A DNA stretch of 20,018 nucleotides from Candidatus Minthenecus merdequi (GTDB lineage: Bacteria; Bacteroidota; Bacteroidia; Bacteroidales; Paludibacteraceae). Each line of letters starts with the position of its first letter. Position 1 is the stretch's first letter. The notes beneath the pieces are model-generated. The model was given only the letters and a program-made list of their open reading frames with translations. It was not told the origin of the DNA and did no database searches. Below are positions 1 through 8,605 of the stretch, one piece after another. The stretch spans positions 1 to 20,018 of the forward strand of contig JAGHVI010000154.1 of assembly GCA_018064385.1 (NCBI GenBank). The letters run 5' to 3'. The translations under genes were made by a program, and so were the position numbers.

Positions 1-14
1 AAAACCTATTTTTT

Positions 15-1520
15 ATGTCTAAAAAAAGGCTAATTATTATCGGAGGTGGCATAAGTGGATTGTCTGCTGGAGTTTACGGACAGTTGTCAGGTTTCGAGAC
101 AACCATCCTCGAAAAACACCATATTGTCGGTGGGCAATGCACAGGGTGGGAACGAAAAGGTTTCCACATAGATAATTGCATTCATTGGCTAACAGGATCA
201 AATCCTAATAAATGCCTATATAAAATTTGGGAACGTGTTGGAGCTCTTGGACCAGGTGTGGAGATGATTAAGAACGACAGTCTAATCCGCATAGATGGAA
301 AAGATGGCAATCACTACCATGTGTGGCGAGACCTAAAAAAAATGAAAGAGGAGATGTTGAAACTTGCTCCAGAGGACAAAGATGTTATCGAAGAATATAT
401 TGATGCTATTGACCGTTACCGCGATGTTGAGGTCTTCGGCATTCCTATCGAACAATACTCATTGTGGGACTATATCAGACTATTTTACAAGATGCGAAGG
501 GTAGGTAAAGTCACAAAAAAGTATTCCAAGATTTCAATTGCCGACTTTCGCGAGAAATTCAAGAACCCATTGCTACGCCGAGCCGTGGATGTTTGTATGC
601 CAGACCATTTCTATGCCGAAGCTCTATTTTATACTTACGGCACTTTTGTCAGCAGCGATGGCGATATTCCAAAAGGAGGAAGCCGTGCGACAGCACTAAG
701 GATGCAAAAGCGTTTTGAGGAATTAGGTGGACGAACGAGACTAAATACACCTGTTGAAGATATTATCATAGATAAGTCCACCCATTGTGCCACAGCAGTG
801 AAGTTGTCAAACGGAGAGGAGATTGAGGCTGACTTTGTGATAGCAGCAACTGATGTTTCTGTAACATTAAGAAAATTACTAGGAGGTTCGGTCAAAGACA
901 ACTATTTTACAAAGCGCTTTAAGGACAAAAAGAACTACCCTATCGGTTCGCATATGGTCATATATTTCGGATGCAACTGCCGACCAGAAAATATGCCCGA
1001 TACTGTGGCATTCGAAGAAGAACCGATAACACTGTGCAATCATCAAATCAAACTGATAGTCCTCAAACATTATATGTACGAGGAAAGTTTTGCTCCTAAA
1101 GGCAAATGCGTTATGCAGGTAATGCTTGTTCAGGATGAATCAGATTTTGATTTTTGGGAGAATCTGTACAACAACAGTCAAGAAAAATACAAAGAAGAAA
1201 AGAATCGTGTAGCAGAGGCTGTCAGAATAAATGTTGAGAAGCATTTTCCTGAATTAAAGGGACAGTTGGAAACCGTAGAAATCCTGACTCCATATTCTTT
1301 TCACAAATGGACAGGCGCGTATAAAGGTTCATATATGAGTTTCATTACTACTAAGTATATCAAACCAGAAAAGCACCACGGAAGAGTACCAGGTATAAAA
1401 AATATATATCTTGCAGGTCAGTGGGTTAACCCGCCTGGAGGTTTGCCAAATGCCTTGACTTCAGGTAAGTTTGCCGTACAACGTATTTGCAAAGACCACA
1501 AAATAAAATTCATCAAATAA
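15..1520 (+). CDS. Phytoene desaturase/CrtI-like FAD-dependent oxidoreductase
   Basis: A 501-residue flavoprotein of the CrtI/phytoene desaturase/retinol saturase superfamily. The N-terminus has the dinucleotide-binding beta-alpha-beta signature GGGISGLSAG (residues 10-19), followed by an acidic residue in LEKHH and then GGQ, which contact FAD. The C-terminus has the FAD-closing motif IYLAGQWVNPPGGLPNA at about residues 463-479, as in CrtI-type enzymes. Length matches the family (about 490-510). The substrate cannot be read from the sequence: no crtB or other carotenoid gene is nearby, so carotenoid desaturation is only one possibility. The start at MSKKRLIII is placed just before the Rossmann strand. 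No in-frame stop lies in the 14 bases upstream, so an earlier start outside the window cannot be excluded. It converges with mnmE across a 40-bp gap. I am confident of the family and unsure of the reaction. Confidence 0.85.
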   Translation: MSKKRLIIIGGGISGLSAGVYGQLSGFETTILEKHHIVGGQCTGWERKGFHIDNCIHWLTGSNPNKCLYKIWERVGALGPGVEMIKNDSLIRIDGKDGNHYHVWRDLKKMKEEMLKLAPEDKDVIEEYIDAIDRYRDVEVFGIPIEQYSLWDYIRLFYKMRRVGKVTKKYSKISIADFREKFKNPLLRRAVDVCMPDHFYAEALFYTYGTFVSSDGDIPKGGSRATALRMQKRFEELGGRTRLNTPVEDIIIDKSTHCATAVKLSNGEEIEADFVIAATDVSVTLRKLLGGSVKDNYFTKRFKDKKNYPIGSHMVIYFGCNCRPENMPDTVAFEEEPITLCNHQIKLIVLKHYMYEESFAPKGKCVMQVMLVQDESDFDFWENLYNNSQEKYKEEKNRVAEAVRINVEKHFPELKGQLETVEILTPYSFHKWTGAYKGSYMSFITTKYIKPEKHHGRVPGIKNIYLAGQWVNPPGGLPNALTSGKFAVQRICKDHKIKFIK

Positions 1521-1549
1521 CACAGCCACCTCATATCAACATTCTTCAG

Positions 1550-1578
1550 TTCTGCATTTCTTATTTTCCGATGCAGAA
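1550..1578. other. Small inverted repeat at the convergent end of mnmE
   Basis: TTCTGCAT (1550-1557) is complementary to ATGCAGAA (1571-1578) across a 13-nt loop. It overlaps the last codons and stop of mnmE and lies 30 nt after the stop of the plus-strand oxidoreductase. Neither side has a T-tract, so it is not a canonical terminator. Its position between convergent genes makes a weak role in 3'-end formation possible. An 8-bp stem is only modestly above chance. Confidence 0.3.
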
Positions 1579-2901
1579 ATGGCTGAATATATTTTGTAGT
1601 GTTTCGTCTGCTGTTATAGTCCCCCCTGTTATCTCGCCGATATGTCCCAAACAGCTACGCAAGTCCTCTGCAATGAAGTCAGATGATACATTCTCAGCTA
1701 AACAATCCTTAATCTTCTTTATATCTTCAAGAGCCAATTTCAGAGCTTCATAATGGCGCTGTGTCGTTATGATTACATCTTCAGTATTATCAATTTCTGC
1801 TAATTCAAATAGTCTTTCCATAAGGCGGTCAATATTGTATCCTGTGAGTGCGGATATAGATATTTCATCAGTTTTACTTATATCTTCGCATATAGGATAA
1901 ATATCTGATTTACTTCGACAAAAGACTAGTTTAGAGTGTTTAGAAACTCCTTTAAGATTTAAGTTTGAAAAATTCCCATTTTCAGATAACGCAACAATAA
2001 CGCGTGCATTGGATATTGCTTTATACGAACGTTCAATTCCAAGATTTTCAATAACGTCATCAGTCTGATGAATACCTGCCGTATCTATAAAACAAAACAA
2101 AAGTCCTCTATAAAGTAGAGTACGTTCAATAGTATCTCTCGTAGTTCCAGGAATGTCACTCACAATTGCACAATCATCGCCAATCAGTCGATTGAGGAGT
2201 GTTGATTTACCTGCATTTGGGGCACCTACAATCGCTACAGTAATGCCATTCTTAATAGCATTTCCTGAAGAAAAAGAATGCATCAGGCGAGCAATCTCAT
2301 TTTCTGTTTCGTCAATTAGTTGCGCAAGTTTTGTACGGTCTGCAAATTCCACGTCTTCGTGGTCAGAAAAGTCAAGTTCAAGTTCCAACAACGAAGTAAG
2401 TTCCAGCAGTTTTTCTCTTAGTTCTTTCAATCTTGTTGACAGAGCACCCTGCATTTGACGTAGAGCAAGGCGATGAGCCTCGGCTGATTTTGCTCCTACT
2501 AAATCAGCAACAGCTTCAGCCTCCGCAAGGTCGATGCGTCCATTGAGAAAAGCCCTCATGGTGAACTCACCATGGTCGGCAAGTCGGCAACCTGCATCAA
2601 TCAAGCGCTGAAGGATAGCATTTTGTATGTATAATGAACCATGGCAAGAAATTTCAACAACATCCTCACCAGTAAAAGAATATGGAGATTTGTATATTGT
2701 AACCACCACATGGTCAATATCTGCAAAAGTACCATATACAGCCTGTTGCGCTTTAATCATAGAAAGAATTCTCCCTTCTCTGTTAGGAACAAAAAGGGAA
2801 TTGCAAACAGAAATTGCGTTATGTCCACTAACGCGAATAACGGCTATTCCGCCTACTCCAGGAGCAGTTGAAATCGCTGCTATGGTCTCAGTTTGTATCA
2901 T
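1561..2901 (-). CDS. mnmE: tRNA uridine-5-carboxymethylaminomethyl modification GTPase MnmE
   Basis: MnmE (TrmE), 446 residues, full length for the family. With MnmG it modifies U34 of certain tRNAs in the cytoplasm. Three parts are visible. The N-terminal tetrahydrofolate-binding domain starts IAAISTAPGVGGIAVIRVSG (residues 7-26). A helical region follows. The inserted G domain has P-loop GAPNAGKS near residues 225-232, switch GTTRDT, DTAG, and a base-recognition motif read as SKSD near residue 328 (the usual form is NKxD). The C-terminus ends FCIGK, the diagnostic C-x-G-K tail whose Cys is needed for modification. Its ATG overlaps the TGA of the upstream nucleoside phosphorylase by 4 nt, which implies translational coupling and shared transcription. 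Identification is very secure. Confidence 0.97.
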   Translation of the reverse strand: MIQTETIAAISTAPGVGGIAVIRVSGHNAISVCNSLFVPNREGRILSMIKAQQAVYGTFADIDHVVVTIYKSPYSFTGEDVVEISCHGSLYIQNAILQRLIDAGCRLADHGEFTMRAFLNGRIDLAEAEAVADLVGAKSAEAHRLALRQMQGALSTRLKELREKLLELTSLLELELDFSDHEDVEFADRTKLAQLIDETENEIARLMHSFSSGNAIKNGITVAIVGAPNAGKSTLLNRLIGDDCAIVSDIPGTTRDTIERTLLYRGLLFCFIDTAGIHQTDDVIENLGIERSYKAISNARVIVALSENGNFSNLNLKGVSKHSKLVFCRSKSDIYPICEDISKTDEISISALTGYNIDRLMERLFELAEIDNTEDVIITTQRHYEALKLALEDIKKIKDCLAENVSSDFIAEDLRSCLGHIGEITGGTITADETLQNIFSHFCIGK

Positions 2902-3767
2902 AGACGTTGAAGAACTGTAGATATGAGATTCTGCATACTACATTTGTAATTTGTGTTAGCGTTCTTCGCTACTCTACCAGCAATAATTGCGCAGATTGTC
3001 ACAGCTTTATGACCTAACAAAGCAGCAAGTCCAGCAAGAGCCGAACTTTCCATCTCGAAATTCGTAACTTTCAATCCTTTATATTCAAAAGATTGGATTT
3101 TGGAGTTAAGTTCTGGGTCAGCCAATGGTATTCTTACATAACGTCCTTGAGGTCCATAAAAACCTGGAGCAGAGATTGTAATACCCTGTACCATATCGTA
3201 AGCCAACTGTTTTACAAGACTTTTATCTGCCGAAACAACGTATGGAGCAGCAAGTCGTGAACTCCAACGAGTATGTTGGCAGAAAGCACGCTCAAACTCC
3301 AAATCAAACACCCCTTCTGGCACATTATAATAGTTCAACAATCCATCGAAACCTATTGAACGAGTGGCACATACATAAGAGCCTACGGGACAGAAATCCT
3401 GAAGTCCACCCGAAGTGCCTAAACGAACAAGCGTCATTTGCGTGAAACTGTCATTTACAGTTCTTGTAGCAAAATCAATATTTTTCAGTGCATCAAGTTC
3501 AGTCAACACTATGTCTATATTGTCTGTGCCAATACCATGCGAAACAACAGACATACGTTTACCATTATATTTTCCCGTTAATGTATGAAATTCTCGACTT
3601 TGCACATTGAATTCAACCTCATCAAATATCTCCTCGAACAAATCAACTCTTTTAGGGTCACCGACAAGAATTACCGTATCAGCAAGCATTTCAGGTCTAA
3701 GGTGAAGATGAAATATCGTACCATCCTCATTTATAATCAGTTCAGAAGGTTCTATTACTCTTTTCAT
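2898..3767 (-). CDS. Nucleoside phosphorylase, uridine-phosphorylase-like
   Basis: A 289-residue member of the PNP/UDP (nucleoside phosphorylase 1) family. These enzymes split a nucleoside with phosphate into a free base and (deoxy)ribose 1-phosphate in the salvage pathway. Visible motifs: GDPKRVD (residues 36-42), where Gly and Arg bind phosphate; SHGIGTDNI; GTSGGL (phosphate loop); and FEMESSALAGLA (around residues 236-247), the ribose-binding Met-Glu segment. The protein is longer than E. coli Udp (253 residues), with extra N-terminal sequence. The overall pattern resembles uridine phosphorylase more than purine phosphorylase, but base specificity is inferred. It is the first gene of a two-gene unit with mnmE (ATGA overlap). 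A TACCTTTG promoter element lies about 30 bp upstream of the start and is interleaved with the promoter of the divergent Nudix gene. Confidence 0.9.
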   Translation of the reverse strand: MKRVIEPSELIINEDGTIFHLHLRPEMLADTVILVGDPKRVDLFEEIFDEVEFNVQSREFHTLTGKYNGKRMSVVSHGIGTDNIDIVLTELDALKNIDFATRTVNDSFTQMTLVRLGTSGGLQDFCPVGSYVCATRSIGFDGLLNYYNVPEGVFDLEFERAFCQHTRWSSRLAAPYVVSADKSLVKQLAYDMVQGITISAPGFYGPQGRYVRIPLADPELNSKIQSFEYKGLKVTNFEMESSALAGLAALLGHKAVTICAIIAGRVAKNANTNYKCSMQNLISTVLQRL

Positions 3768-3794
3768 AATAAATAAAATATTTTGTGTTTACAA

Positions 3795-3827
3795 TTTGCA
3801 AAGGTACGGATTTTTTTCGTAACTTTG
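3795..3827 (+). promoter_or_regulatory. Bacteroidota promoter for the Nudix hydrolase gene
   Basis: A TTTG -33 box (3795-3798) is separated by 21 bp from a perfect -7 box TAACTTTG (3820-3827). The predicted start is near 3833, giving a leader of about 24 nt to the chosen ATG at 3857. That placement supports this start rather than the upstream in-frame codons at 3785 and 3836. Confidence 0.75.
3799..3806 (-). promoter_or_regulatory. Bacteroidota -7 promoter element for the nucleoside phosphorylase-mnmE unit
   Basis: On the minus strand this reads TACCTTTG, a perfect match to TAnnTTTG. Transcription would start near 3793, giving a leader of about 25 nt before the ATG at 3767. I see no good TTTG -33 box at the usual distance. 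It abuts the -33 box of the divergent Nudix promoter (3795-3798). Confidence 0.7.
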
Positions 3828-3856
3828 CACTGATAATGAACATAAATTTCAATGAT

Positions 3857-4363
3857 ATGAAAGATAATCAAGACGAACTCTTTCCAGAGGTTGACGAGGA
3901 TGGGAATACAATAGGCAAAATGACTCGTTATGAGGCACATAGCGGTACAAAGAAACTCCATCCAGTAGTACATTTGCACCTATTCAACAGCAAGGGTGAA
4001 CTATATCTTCAACACCGCCCCTCGTGGAAAGATATTCAGCCTGACAAATGGGATACTGCTTGTGGGGGACATGTAGATTTTGGAGAAAGCATTGAGAAAG
4101 CATTGCAACGTGAAATAAGCGAAGAACTTGGAATTGATGATATAAAAGTATATTCGCTTGGAAAGTATGTATTTGAGAGTAATCGGGAATGCGAACTTGT
4201 TTATGTACACAAGGCTGTTTATGATGGCGAAATACGTCCCAACGAAGAAGAATTGAACGGAGGTCGGTTCTTCAGTAGAAACGAGATTATCTCATTGATA
4301 GGCAAAAAGGTTTTTACACCGAATTTCGAGAGTGAATATCAGAAATTTATCAAAGATTTCTAA
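3857..4363 (+). CDS. Nudix hydrolase, IPP-isomerase/YfcD-like subgroup
   Basis: A 168-residue Nudix protein. These enzymes hydrolyse nucleoside-diphosphate-linked compounds using a metal held by the Nudix box. The box is complete and begins at GGHVDFGE, about residues 73-80. It follows G-x5-E-x7-REIxEELGI, so the catalytic Glu residues are present. The N-terminus (ELFPEVDEDGNTIGK, then HPVVHLHLFNSKGELYLQHR) is typical of the subgroup related to isopentenyl-diphosphate isomerase and YfcD. The substrate is unknown. The reading frame is open upstream to 3785, but the promoter -7 box at 3820-3827 would put the first ATG inside the promoter and the second (3836) almost at the transcription start, so ATG 3857 is preferred. 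It is a single gene, divergent from the nucleoside phosphorylase and convergent with ppdk. Confidence 0.9.
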   Translation: MKDNQDELFPEVDEDGNTIGKMTRYEAHSGTKKLHPVVHLHLFNSKGELYLQHRPSWKDIQPDKWDTACGGHVDFGESIEKALQREISEELGIDDIKVYSLGKYVFESNRECELVYVHKAVYDGEIRPNEEELNGGRFFSRNEIISLIGKKVFTPNFESEYQKFIKDF

Positions 4364-4383
4364 CTTAGTTTTGACTTTATCAC

Positions 4384-4414
4384 TTTTTTGCGCTATCAAA
4401 TTGCGCAAAAAAAA
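4384..4414. other. Perfect 10-bp hairpin with T-run first and A-run last, after the Nudix gene
   Basis: TTTTTTGCGC (4384-4393) pairs perfectly with GCGCAAAAAA (4403-4412) across a 9-nt loop, 20 nt after the Nudix stop. On either strand the T-run precedes the stem top and the A-run follows it. There is therefore no free U-tract after the hairpin and it is not a textbook intrinsic terminator. It may still define the Nudix transcript 3' end by processing or protection. Confidence 0.55.
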
Positions 4415-4455
4415 TGAATATCAGCCAGTTATGTAATATAATGGGTGAATTTGAG

Positions 4456-4488
4456 AAAAAGGGCAGAACTACGATTGCAGTTCTGCCC
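4456..4488 (-). terminator. Rho-independent terminator of ppdk and its upstream unit
   Basis: Read on the minus strand, GGGCAGAACT and AGTTCTGCCC form a perfect 10-bp GC-rich stem (4461-4488, 8-nt loop). A TTTTT tract (4456-4460) follows immediately. It lies 22 nt beyond the ppdk stop. This is a classic intrinsic terminator and probably closes the long minus-strand unit that starts at bamD. A flanking pair GGGTGA (4443-4448)/TCACCC (4501-4506) could extend the fold. Confidence 0.85.
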
Positions 4489-4510
4489 TAATTAATAAAA
4501 TCACCCTAAA

Positions 4511-7243
4511 TTACTTTCCGCTATTGCGAATTGCAGCTTGTGCTGCAGCAAGACGTGCGATTGGCACACGGAAAGGCGAGCAACTGACGTAATCAAGACC
4601 TACACGATGGCAGAAATCAACAGAAGAAGGTTCGCCACCATGCTCACCGCAGATACCACATTTGAGGTCAGGACGAACAGAACGACCTTTCTCGGTAGCC
4701 ATTTGAACAAGTTGTCCAACACCATTCTGGTCGAGAACTTGGAATGGGTCGTTCTTCAAAATCTTCATATCGAGATATGCAGGGAGGAACGAAGCGATAT
4801 CGTCACGAGAATAACCAAATGTCATCTGAGTCAAATCGTTGGTACCAAACGAGAAGAATTCAGCCTCGGTGGCAATACGATTGGCAGTAAGAGCTGCACG
4901 TGGAATTTCAATCATTGTACCTACTTTGAATTCTACGCGGTCGTGACGCTCCTCAAAGAGTTTTTCAGCTGTATCAAGAATTATTTTCTTCTGGTTTGCA
5001 AACTCGTAAAGGATACCAGTCAGAGGAACCATGATTTCAGGGATGGCATAAACGCCCTCAGCCTTTAGGTCGAGAACTGCACCGAGGATAGCGCGTGTCT
5101 GCATCTCAGTAATCTCAGGATAAGTGTTTCCAAGACGGCAACCACGATGGCCAAGCATTGGATTAGCCTCATGGAGTTTGTTGACACGGTTACGGATATA
5201 ATCGTAAGTAACATCCATAATCTCGGCAAGTTCACGCTGTTCACGCTCCTCGTGAGGAACGAATTCGTGCAAAGGAGGGTCAAGCAGACGAACAGTTACA
5301 GGGCAACCAGCCATAGCTTTGAATATACCACGGAAATCAGCTTGCTGATATGGAAGAATCTTCTTAAGAGCAGAACGACGTCCAGTTTCAGTCTCGGCAA
5401 GAATCATCTCGCGCATAGCACGAATCTTCTCACCCTCAAAGAACATATGCTCAGTACGGCAAAGACCAATACCTACTGCACCGAAGTTGCGAGCAGTCTG
5501 AGCATCGCGTGGAGTATCAGCATTGGTACGAACTTTCAAACGAGTATATTTGTCGGCTAAAGCCATAAGTGCTTGGAAATCGGCATCAAGTTCAGCATCC
5601 TTTGTAGCCACAGCGCCGAGGAACACCTCACCAGTTGAACCATTCAGAGAGATATAGTCACCCTCTTTAATAGTCTCACCAGCAATTTTGATAGTTTTGG
5701 CAACATAGTCAATAACAAGAGAGCCAGCACCTGAGACACAACATTTACCCATACCACGAGCAACGACAGCAGCATGCGAAGTCATACCACCACGAGCAGT
5801 AAGAATACCTTGTGCGACCTTCATACCAGCAAGGTCCTCAGGTGAAGTTTCGATACGAACCATAATGACTTTCTCCTTCTTGGCAGCCCAAATTGCAGCA
5901 TCATCTGCATTAAAGACAACACGACCGCAAGCAGCACCAGGAGAAGCAGCAAGACCTTTAGTCAAAACGCGAGCCTTCTTGAGAGCTTCTTTGTCGAAAA
6001 TTGGATGAAGAAGTTCGTCAAGTTTATTTGGTTCAACGCGCATAACAGCCTCCTGCTCAGTAATCATTCCTTGGCGAAGCATGTCCATAGCTATTTTGAC
6101 CATAGCAGCACCTGTGCGTTTGCCGTTACGAGTCTGAAGGAACCAAAGTTTACCTTCTTGTACAGTAAACTCCATATCCTGCATGTCGCGATAGTGGTTT
6201 TCAAGTTTAGTCTGAAGAGCATCGAGTTCTTTGTAAATTTCAGGCATAGACTCCTCCATAGAAGGATATTTAGCTACACGATCCTCTTCCGAGATACCCA
6301 TATTCTTAGCCCAACGCTGCGAGCCTTCTTTGGTGATTTGCTGAGGAGTACGAATACCAGCGACCACATCCTCACCTTGTGCATTGATAAGGTACTCACC
6401 ATTGAAGATATCCTCGCCTGTTGCAGCATCACGGCTGAAAGCGACACCAGTAGCAGAGGTATTTCCCATATTACCAAACACCATTGACTGAACGGTAACA
6501 GCTGTACCCCACTCTGCTGGGATACCTTCCATTTTACGATAGAGAATAGCACGTTCGTTCATCCAAGAATCGAACACTGCACAAATAGCACCCCATAACT
6601 GCTCGTAAACATCGTCAGGGAATGTGTGACCAGTGCGCTCTTTGACAGCAGCTTTGAAACGAACTACAAGTTCTTGAAGATCTTTGACATCAAGTTCAGT
6701 ATCAAGTTTTATACCTTTTTTTGCTTTAACATCTTCGATGATAGCCTCGAATGGATCAATATCTGTTTTATTTACAGGTTTCAATCCCAAAACTACATCA
6801 CCATACATCTGTACGAAGCGGCGATAAGAATCCCAAACAAAACGCTCATTTCCTGTTTTTTTCACAAGACCTACAACTACGTTGTCATTAAGTCCAAGAT
6901 TGAGGATTGTATCCATCATACCAGGCATTGACGCACGTGCACCAGAACGAACCGAAACAAGCAATGGGTTTGTCACATCACCGAATTTTGAATTCATCAG
7001 TGTTTCGACATGCACCAAAGCAGCCAAAACATCGTCTTTGAGAATTTCAACTACTTTCTCTTTACCCAGTGCAAAATACTCGTTACATACATCAGTAGTG
7101 ATTGTGAATCCTGGAGGCACTGGAACCCCGATAAGATTCATTTCGGCAAGGTTAGCGCCCTTGCCACCAAGCAGATTTCTCATATCTGCTTTACCCTCAG
7201 CGCGTCCATTGCCAAAGGTATAGACTCTTTTCTTGTTGTCCAT
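4511..7243 (-). CDS. ppdK: Pyruvate, phosphate dikinase
   Basis: Pyruvate phosphate dikinase, 910 residues, a little longer than the best-known bacterial enzyme (about 874). It interconverts pyruvate + ATP + Pi with PEP + AMP + PPi in the cytoplasm. In glycolytic anaerobes it can run toward pyruvate, using PPi. The N-terminal ATP-grasp nucleotide domain starts at LLGGKGANLAEM. The swivel domain carries the phosphoryl-accepting His in GGMTSHAAVV (His near residue 490). The C-terminal TIM barrel has GLCRTEHMF, GTNDLTQMTFG and the catalytic Cys region KCGICGEHGG near residue 864. All key residues are present. It starts 27 bp after dgt with no terminator or good promoter between them, so co-transcription with the upstream genes is likely. 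It ends at a strong intrinsic terminator. Confidence 0.97.
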   Translation of the reverse strand: MDNKKRVYTFGNGRAEGKADMRNLLGGKGANLAEMNLIGVPVPPGFTITTDVCNEYFALGKEKVVEILKDDVLAALVHVETLMNSKFGDVTNPLLVSVRSGARASMPGMMDTILNLGLNDNVVVGLVKKTGNERFVWDSYRRFVQMYGDVVLGLKPVNKTDIDPFEAIIEDVKAKKGIKLDTELDVKDLQELVVRFKAAVKERTGHTFPDDVYEQLWGAICAVFDSWMNERAILYRKMEGIPAEWGTAVTVQSMVFGNMGNTSATGVAFSRDAATGEDIFNGEYLINAQGEDVVAGIRTPQQITKEGSQRWAKNMGISEEDRVAKYPSMEESMPEIYKELDALQTKLENHYRDMQDMEFTVQEGKLWFLQTRNGKRTGAAMVKIAMDMLRQGMITEQEAVMRVEPNKLDELLHPIFDKEALKKARVLTKGLAASPGAACGRVVFNADDAAIWAAKKEKVIMVRIETSPEDLAGMKVAQGILTARGGMTSHAAVVARGMGKCCVSGAGSLVIDYVAKTIKIAGETIKEGDYISLNGSTGEVFLGAVATKDAELDADFQALMALADKYTRLKVRTNADTPRDAQTARNFGAVGIGLCRTEHMFFEGEKIRAMREMILAETETGRRSALKKILPYQQADFRGIFKAMAGCPVTVRLLDPPLHEFVPHEEREQRELAEIMDVTYDYIRNRVNKLHEANPMLGHRGCRLGNTYPEITEMQTRAILGAVLDLKAEGVYAIPEIMVPLTGILYEFANQKKIILDTAEKLFEERHDRVEFKVGTMIEIPRAALTANRIATEAEFFSFGTNDLTQMTFGYSRDDIASFLPAYLDMKILKNDPFQVLDQNGVGQLVQMATEKGRSVRPDLKCGICGEHGGEPSSVDFCHRVGLDYVSCSPFRVPIARLAAAQAAIRNSGK

Positions 7244-7270
7244 TGTTTATATAATTATAATGTGTATTGT

Positions 7271-8605
7271 TTAAATTCTAGGAAGGCTCATGCCCGTAAT
7301 TTTGGAATATAAATCCAATGCAAAGACATCGGTCATACCACTAATATAGTCAAGAACGCTTTGAATTTTTGTGTATGGGTCGTCCGCCCCTACCGCATAT
7401 TGTATAGGAATACGATCGAGCAACAATTTCGAGTAGTTCTTCTCGGAATGAAACACAGCCTCCATTAGCAATTCTATCAACTCGTTAATTATTCTATAAC
7501 CAGCCAGTTCCACATCAACGACAGTTTGCGCACGATATATATTTTGATAAGAATATTCTGAACATTTTCGATAAGGCACAGCAAGTTCATCTGGTAGATG
7601 ATCAATGAGGGAACCTTTGAAAGTGCCTGAAAGAATTGCATTTTCATTATCAACGAATACTCTACTGACACCATCAATCAATTTTCCCATAATAGTACTG
7701 CGAAGGTATGCAATTCTTTCGTTACGATCCTGTACCTTATCGAAAATCATCCAAGCACGATCCTGTTTCTTCTCGTCAAGGTATGACATCATTATTTTAA
7801 CGGTGTCATCGTATGTAATGATTTTCAGTTTATAGGCATCTTCGAGATCCATAAGTTCGTAACATATATCGTCAGCAGCCTCTACTATATAGACCAACGG
7901 ATAGCGAGCAAAACGGTTTTCGTTGTCTGGACATCTGATAATGGAAAGGTCGTCCGCTATTCTTAGGTACGAACTGTAATCCGAGACAAAAAAGCCGAAT
8001 TTCTGTTTTCCAAATTCGGCATATATTGATTTGAAAGGATACTTTACGATTGAGGCAAGAGTAGGGTAAGTGAACACAAAACCTCCCTCGCGACGACCCT
8101 CAAAGGTATGGGTCAGAAGACGGAACGTGTTAGCATTTCCTTCAAACAACTCAAAATCGCGCCATTGTTCATCACTTATATCCAATTGTTTGCGGATTGA
8201 TTTTCCACGACTATCAGAAAAAAATGTTCCAATTGCATTTTCGCCCGAATGTCCGAAAGGTGGATTTCCAAGGTCGTGCGCTAGACAAGCAGTCGCAACT
8301 ATTGTGCCAATTTCACTGAAACACTCCTTCTGTTCAGGGTGTTTCACTGTAAGTTCTCTGGCAATTACGTTAGCTATCGAACGTCCTATACATGAGACTT
8401 CAAGACTATGTGTCAGACGGTTGTGTACAAAAACACTGCCCGGAAGAGGAAAAACTTGAGTCTTGTTTTGAAGACGGCGGAAAGGAGGTGAAAATACGAG
8501 ACGATCATAATCGCGCTGAAATTCAGTACGGCTATCATGATTGCCTTCATAATAATTTTCTAGTCCGAAACGTTTAGTCGTTATCAGACGTCTCCAATCC
8601 ATCAT
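7271..8605 (-). CDS. dgt: dGTPase family HD-domain triphosphohydrolase
   Basis: A 444-residue dNTP triphosphohydrolase (deoxyguanosinetriphosphate triphosphohydrolase family). It removes tripolyphosphate from dGTP or related dNTPs and so affects dNTP pools. The metal-binding HD residues are visible: His in NRLTHSLEVS (about residue 65), the HD pair in ACLAHDLGNPPFGH (about residue 110) and Asp in VEAADDICYEL (about residue 243). The N-terminal FSPPFRRLQNKTQVFPL segment is typical of the family. Two consecutive Met codons open the frame (ATGATG). The first overlaps the stop of the preceding lipoprotein gene (8602-8604), giving a 4-nt coupling. It is fifth in the bamD unit. Substrate preference within the family cannot be read from sequence. 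Confidence 0.93.
   Translation of the reverse strand: MMDWRRLITTKRFGLENYYEGNHDSRTEFQRDYDRLVFSPPFRRLQNKTQVFPLPGSVFVHNRLTHSLEVSCIGRSIANVIARELTVKHPEQKECFSEIGTIVATACLAHDLGNPPFGHSGENAIGTFFSDSRGKSIRKQLDISDEQWRDFELFEGNANTFRLLTHTFEGRREGGFVFTYPTLASIVKYPFKSIYAEFGKQKFGFFVSDYSSYLRIADDLSIIRCPDNENRFARYPLVYIVEAADDICYELMDLEDAYKLKIITYDDTVKIMMSYLDEKKQDRAWMIFDKVQDRNERIAYLRSTIMGKLIDGVSRVFVDNENAILSGTFKGSLIDHLPDELAVPYRKCSEYSYQNIYRAQTVVDVELAGYRIINELIELLMEAVFHSEKNYSKLLLDRIPIQYAVGADDPYTKIQSVLDYISGMTDVFALDLYSKITGMSLPRI

Noticed and set aside
4538..5560. Plus-strand open frames of 176 and 137 codons opposite ppdk
   Set aside because: They are antisense to a gene with full PPDK motifs, have Cys/Thr/His-rich implausible composition and no promoter. 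They are frame shadows.
6005..6487. Plus-strand 160-codon open frame opposite ppdk
   Set aside because: Antisense shadow of conserved PPDK sequence, with no independent support.
7215..7222. TACCTTTG on the minus strand near the ppdk start
   Set aside because: It matches the -7 box but lies inside the coding sequence, downstream of the ATG (codons for Y-T-F), so it cannot drive ppdk.
7321..7328. TGTCTTTG on the minus strand upstream of ppdk
   Set aside because: It misses the A of TAnnTTTG and has no -33 TTTG at the right distance; not strong enough to call a promoter.
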